Source: a candidate division TA06 bacterium
GTDB lineage: Bacteria; Hydrothermota; DG-26; E44-bin18; JADFOU01
Direction: 5' to 3'
NCBI GenBank assembly: GCA_022562655.1
Contig: JADFOU010000073.1
Location: 1-8,559 of the forward strand
Length of the DNA: 8,559 bases
In this document: in pieces, positions 7,001 through 8,559 of the stretch
How positions within the stretch are numbered: position 1 is the stretch's first letter
How the letters are laid out: every line of letters starts with the position of its first letter
Translations under genes and position numbers: made by a program
Notes under the pieces: model-generated
Database searches by the model: none
Told to the model about the DNA's origin: nothing
The model's input: only the letters and a program-made list of their open reading frames with translations

Positions 7001-7379
7001 CTTCCAGTAGAAAATCCACCCGGATGGCAAGGATCTTTACCGTGTCCGGAATCATCGCAGCCACTTCCGGTGAGTATCGCTTCAACTTCTCTTCGCGGAT
7101 CCTCTCAAGGACATTCTCCGGGTTGGGGATGTGGATCATCTTCCGGAGTTCAGGATGCCTTCTCAGGAGTTCCTCCTCTTTTTGACGGACCTTTTGCTGG
7201 AACTCCGGGGTGACCTGTTTCAACCGACGGAATTGTTCCCCGGTCAGATCTCCCCATCCTTTGTCTGCGATGAAAAATGAGAAAAGAAAAATGAAAAAAA
7301 GAAGAAGCCGCAGAGACACAAGGGACTCCCGATTCGGGGAGGTCCCAGAGATCCACTTCAGGGTTTTTTCATTGATCAT
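4065..7379 (-). CDS. Secreted M6-type metalloprotease with DxDxDG propeller and C-terminal sorting-like domain
   Basis: This is probably a zinc endopeptidase of the immune inhibitor A (M6) type acting outside the cell. Signal peptide: hydrophobic core 25-37, cut probably near G41-G43. Prodomain-like helix about 45-110. Catalytic domain about 115-480: 'PPHDSVYFERQLEAVRNYYLD' family patch in two parts (169-180, 181-189), zinc motif HEVAH (319-323) with catalytic E320, PDLYD (336-340), GGWSLMGSGNW (349-359) and GLAIWHIDED (468-477). Seven calcium-type D-x-D-x-D-G motifs lie at about 608-957 ('VDLDGDG' type), forming an FG-GAP/VCBS-like beta-propeller, with a PQQ-like blade near 765-790. Residues 1018-1104 ('SYPNPV...', 'GMASGVYIFRI', 'KKKFAITR') are a FlgD-Ig / type IX sorting-like domain. 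Oddity: eight extra residues between HEVAHALG and PDLYD. Start: ATG at 7379 lacks a Shine-Dalgarno; GTG at 7317-7319 (residue 21) has GGGAG 6 nt before it and gives a cleaner signal peptide. Confidence 0.9.
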   Translation of the reverse strand: MINEKTLKWISGTSPNRESLVSLRLLLFFIFLFSFFIADKGWGDLTGEQFRRLKQVTPEFQQKVRQKEEELLRRHPELRKMIHIPNPENVLERIREEKLKRYSPEVAAMIPDTVKILAIRVDFLLEVPDNDCTTGNGKFDLDGNNEPKWIYIKENGVIVDSFHNLCYDPPHDSVYFERQLEAVRNYYLDTSDSTLELVSTVVPAGNESAYTLSNHMAFYGDPQRIGDGLVFLLIDAIKAADDDVDFNDYDVYILFHAGSMWQTDFFFNTNCDIPAVFIGFIGGGLPTDDGKEITGAVIYSETAFQDFPCTGFMQGGLVHEVAHALGGGVKAAKVIPDLYDITFQTPGMGGWSLMGSGNWNLSGLVPPHHDAWNTTQFGFIDPLVIDRNTDSVVVWRRGADTPGVTKIVKIPINSHEYFLIENRFVFQADTTFKNGNPDSSDFRVWKEFVLVNVNDYDFSLPPDVGKGGLAIWHIDEDITEDDTLRIYSEINIGGRTFGVDMEEADGVQNFQTPYFQAIDFEAAFYGTPEDVFYEGNPFPNGDRNNVAFTLFSTPNTNANSGAASLISIENISVAGETMTFDVKFNWTQAGFPKTLIGPPDVNSPAVVDLDGDGSLEILIATRQVVEFQNRVHLGIHAYRSDGDLYGKYPFTFEGDKETFTSLAIGDVDGDSLPELFVGTMEGTLYAWHGDTLATSVNGFPLSTGGAILSAPLLVDLDGDGILDVVVGSDDRKVYAWSMAGGSPQPVNNFPLDIGREVWTTPLVIDSTIYVFPIDGRIHAYNTKTGAKRWTRLPENVSFTSASLVAGDMDGDGKMEIIAVQGTGKVFSIDEDGNIEWQVTLPDTARFSTPALADLDEDGFLDVVFAAGRKIYAFNKNGAYIDYFPIDTESDTNEIQSSPVVGDIDGDGRMEVLIGTLDDRLLAYHAWNGKRVAGFPLSRGEKVFSTPTLVDLDKDGDLEIAIGADDNTLQVWDLPVVYDPSKIPWGMLHRDLRHSRVVPLIETPTPKPPPSVLLARKPFYSYPNPVTGSSMKVRYLLREPADEVDIKIFNIAGDLIQEIKGKTGEGILETDIHLGGMASGVYIFRIEVRKGNERSVLKKKFAITR
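7271..7298. repeat. Heptamer repeat encoding the signal-peptide core of the protease
   Basis: Four units on the plus strand: TGAAAAA, TGAGAAA, AGAAAAA, TGAAAAA (minus strand TTTTTCA type). A weaker fifth, AAGAAGA, follows at 7299-7305. It encodes residues about 28-36 (FFIFLFSFF), the hydrophobic core of the signal peptide. A-rich coding for Phe-rich membrane segments can look periodic by chance, so this is less certain than the other loci. Confidence 0.55.
7326..7330 (-). promoter_or_regulatory. Possible Shine-Dalgarno for an internal GTG start
   Basis: GGGAG on the minus strand lies 6 nt before GTG (7317-7319). No such signal precedes the ATG at 7379. It overlaps a small palindrome, CCCGATTCGGG (7328-7338), which could mask it in the transcript. 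The GTG start would give a protein 20 residues shorter. Confidence 0.4.
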
Positions 7380-7468
7380 TTTCGTAATATTTTCTATATG
7401 TTCTTGTTCTTTAGACGCTTGAAATCCGTAAAGAGTTCCCTCGACTTATCAGGATATTAGAACGAGAG

Positions 7469-7487
7469 TATTGAATTATATTCAATA
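7469..7487 (-). promoter_or_regulatory. Possible promoter -10 inside a perfect dyad
   Basis: TATTGAAT (7469-7476), TAT, ATTCAATA (7480-7487) is a perfect dyad with 8-bp arms. On the minus strand it contains TATAAT (7475-7480), a consensus -10 about 95 nt before the protease ATG. No good -35 is found at 16-18 nt spacing. A repressor bound to the dyad would cover the -10, so this may be an operator for the protease operon. Confidence 0.4.
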
Positions 7488-7620
7488 ATGAAAGTCTTTT
7501 ATTGTACCCCTACGCGCAAGGCTTCGGGTCACACCTTTCGCTTAATATGGCTGAAAGCCAGCTGATGGTCCTTCGACGTGCTCTCCTCGAGTCTGAGCGA
7601 CCTCGGAGTCGATGACAGGA

Positions 7621-7680
7621 CATTCGACTCTTTGGCCTGCCATGAGCGAGCCCCGAGCTTGGCGAGGGGCGAGTCGAATG
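7621..7680. repeat. 60-bp element with perfect 10-bp terminal inverted repeats
   Basis: CATTCGACTC (7621-7630) is repeated inverted as GAGTCGAATG (7671-7680). The interior contains CATGAGCGAGCCCCGAG and GGCGAGGGGC, with pairing GCCCC / GGGGC. The make-up (TTCGACTC ends, ATGAGCGAG interior) resembles a family of dispersed palindromic repeats I recall from many bacterial metagenomes. No coding capacity and no transposase. Confidence 0.65.
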
Positions 7681-7778
7681 GGGATTGTTCGGGACAGTCA
7701 CGAATTAACTTGACCCCATTGATCCCACGGATGATTCGCCCCTCCAAGAAGCAGTATGAGCGACGCGACGGAAAACAG

Positions 7779-7808
7779 AGGCCGGTGCCGTTTCTGCGGC
7801 ACCGGCCT
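7779..7808 (-). terminator. Strong intrinsic terminator after the propeller gene
   Basis: AGGCCGGTGCCG (7779-7790), loop TTTCTG, CGGCACCGGCCT (7797-7808): a perfect 12-bp, GC-rich stem. On the minus strand it is followed by CTGTTTTCC. It lies 36 nt past the stop codon of the gene ending at 7844, the usual place for its terminator. Confidence 0.8.
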
Positions 7809-7843
7809 GGGTCAACCGGGTGGATAATGAGATGTGGCCGACG

Positions 7844-8559
7844 CTACTCGTCTAGGAAGAGGCGGATCGACCCATTCAACTGAGTTTGATCTCCCTGGAT
7901 GATCCGATCCGGATTCAGCGCCCCATTGAGCGTGGCGATGTCGTCGTACGAGTAAATGGCGTTCTCAAACCTGTCCGCAATGTAGCCGGTGCCATTGGAA
8001 TCGACAACAATGGCCGTCAAGAAATTGGCCGGCGGAACCGTCAAGGTAAAGTCCGGATCGACATTCCCGTTCAGTGTCGATGCGTTGTTGAAGGTGTAGA
8101 TGAAGCCGCCGGCGTCCACCACGTACATGGTGTCGCTGCTGTCGATGAAGACATCGAAGAGCAGGCCGAAAGCGCCGCTGTCAATGATTCGCGTCGCGGC
8201 CACGTCCCCATTCACCTCGCTGGCTCCGGCGATGACCACGATGTTGTTGAGGAAGGAATTGACCACATACAAGTCGTCGTTGGCCCCGAAGTTGATGCCG
8301 ATGGGATCCTCGATGTCCGTGCTGGTGATGATCCGGGTCGGAGCAAGGTTCCCGTTCAGGCTCGACGTCGACGCGCTGGTATACACCAGGATCTCATCGC
8401 TCAGACCGAAATTGGCCACGAACAGCAGATCCTCAGCCGTGTTGACGGCCAGCGTCACTGGATCGTCGAGCAGCGTGGCCGCCCCCTGCACGTTGCCGTC
8501 CGGCGTCAGGTTGCCGTTGCTTTCCCGGGCGTTGGCGTAGGAAGTGACGGTGTCCGTAT
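7844..8559 (-). CDS. Partial NHL-like beta-propeller protein (N-terminus outside the window)
   Basis: The frame stays open from the right edge through 237 codons to the TAG at 7844, so the start lies beyond 8559; the internal GTG at 8491 is not the start, since the repeat pattern continues upstream of it. There are about five repeats of roughly 48 residues, each with a 'ASxLNGNxxPTRII' segment followed by 'DPxGIxxxxxDxLYVVNxxxNxI': for example 'SASTSSLNGNLAPTRII', 'DLYVVNSFLNNI', 'NASTLNGNVDPDFTL', 'DIATLNGALNPDRII'. This is the pattern of NHL/YVTN-like propellers that are usually secreted or surface-bound; no enzyme motif is visible. The last repeat ends after about half a blade (NGSIRLFLDE), which could be normal ring closure with the N-terminus or a truncation. 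It is about 60% GC, clearly above the protease gene. A strong terminator follows. Confidence 0.82.
   Translation of the reverse strand, partial: TDTVTSYANARESNGNLTPDGNVQGAATLLDDPVTLAVNTAEDLLFVANFGLSDEILVYTSASTSSLNGNLAPTRIITSTDIEDPIGINFGANDDLYVVNSFLNNIVVIAGASEVNGDVAATRIIDSGAFGLLFDVFIDSSDTMYVVDAGGFIYTFNNASTLNGNVDPDFTLTVPPANFLTAIVVDSNGTGYIADRFENAIYSYDDIATLNGALNPDRIIQGDQTQLNGSIRLFLDE

Larger units (their letters stand above)
7380..7843. other. Gene-free region between protease and propeller genes
   Basis: This 464-bp stretch holds a possible promoter and dyad (7469-7487), a 60-bp inverted-repeat element (7621-7680) and a strong terminator (7779-7808). Several open frames cross 7510-7843 on both strands, but none has a credible start or family resemblance. 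GC content rises from about 35% at the left to about 60% at the right. Confidence 0.65.

Noticed and set aside
7510..7883. Open frames in both directions between protease and propeller genes
   Set aside because: They cross an inverted-repeat element and a terminator, have biased low-complexity products and no recognisable family.
8100..8540. Plus-strand open frame of 146 codons at the right edge
   Set aside because: Lies opposite the propeller gene, whose repeat pattern is clear; GC-rich sequence readily leaves the opposite frame open.
1..8559. Cyanobacterial origin, because of heptamer repeats
   Set aside because: The protease with a sorting-like C-terminal domain and the DUF5683-like protein fit the FCB group better, and the repeats alone are weak evidence.

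Overview
The window carries one plus-strand secreted-protein gene at the left, a block of repeats, three minus-strand genes read leftward (M6-type metalloprotease, DUF5683-like membrane protein, divergent ResB-like protein), and at the right edge a minus-strand beta-propeller gene that runs off the window. The big protease has DxDxDG propeller repeats and an 'SYPNPV...' C-terminal domain of the FlgD-Ig / type IX secretion kind. That, with the DUF5683-like neighbour, points to an uncultured bacterium of the FCB group or a related candidate phylum. There is no rRNA, tRNA or other taxonomic marker, so this is inference.

Layout: 1-418 is non-coding and holds four palindromes in a row plus a hairpin leader. 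419-1237 (+) is a lipid-free secreted protein with a beta domain and a coiled coil. 1238-1829 holds a degenerate tandem/palindromic repeat block (about 1281-1500), a heptamer repeat and a two-way terminator between convergent genes. 1830-3134 (-) is ResB-like. 3225-4058 (-) is DUF5683-like. 4065-7379 (-) is the metalloprotease. 7380-7843 has a possible promoter inside a dyad, a 60-bp inverted-repeat element and a strong terminator. 7844-8559 (-) is the partial propeller protein.

The protease and the DUF5683-like gene are 6 nt apart and are probably one transcript, with the ResB-like gene possibly following after 90 nt. All the proteins look exported or membrane-bound, so the window is a cell-envelope/secretion region. 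I see no evidence that they form one pathway.

The most striking signal is a set of degenerate tandem repeats with a strict 7-nt period, each locus with its own consensus. They occur in intergenic DNA, at or near the 5' end of all three complete minus-strand genes (supplying signal-peptide or N-terminal codons), and once as 42 bp inside the ResB-like gene. Composition also changes along the window: about 40% GC in the left gene, about 50% in the protease and about 60% in the right-hand gene. This suggests mixed ancestry or an assembly join near 7500-7700.
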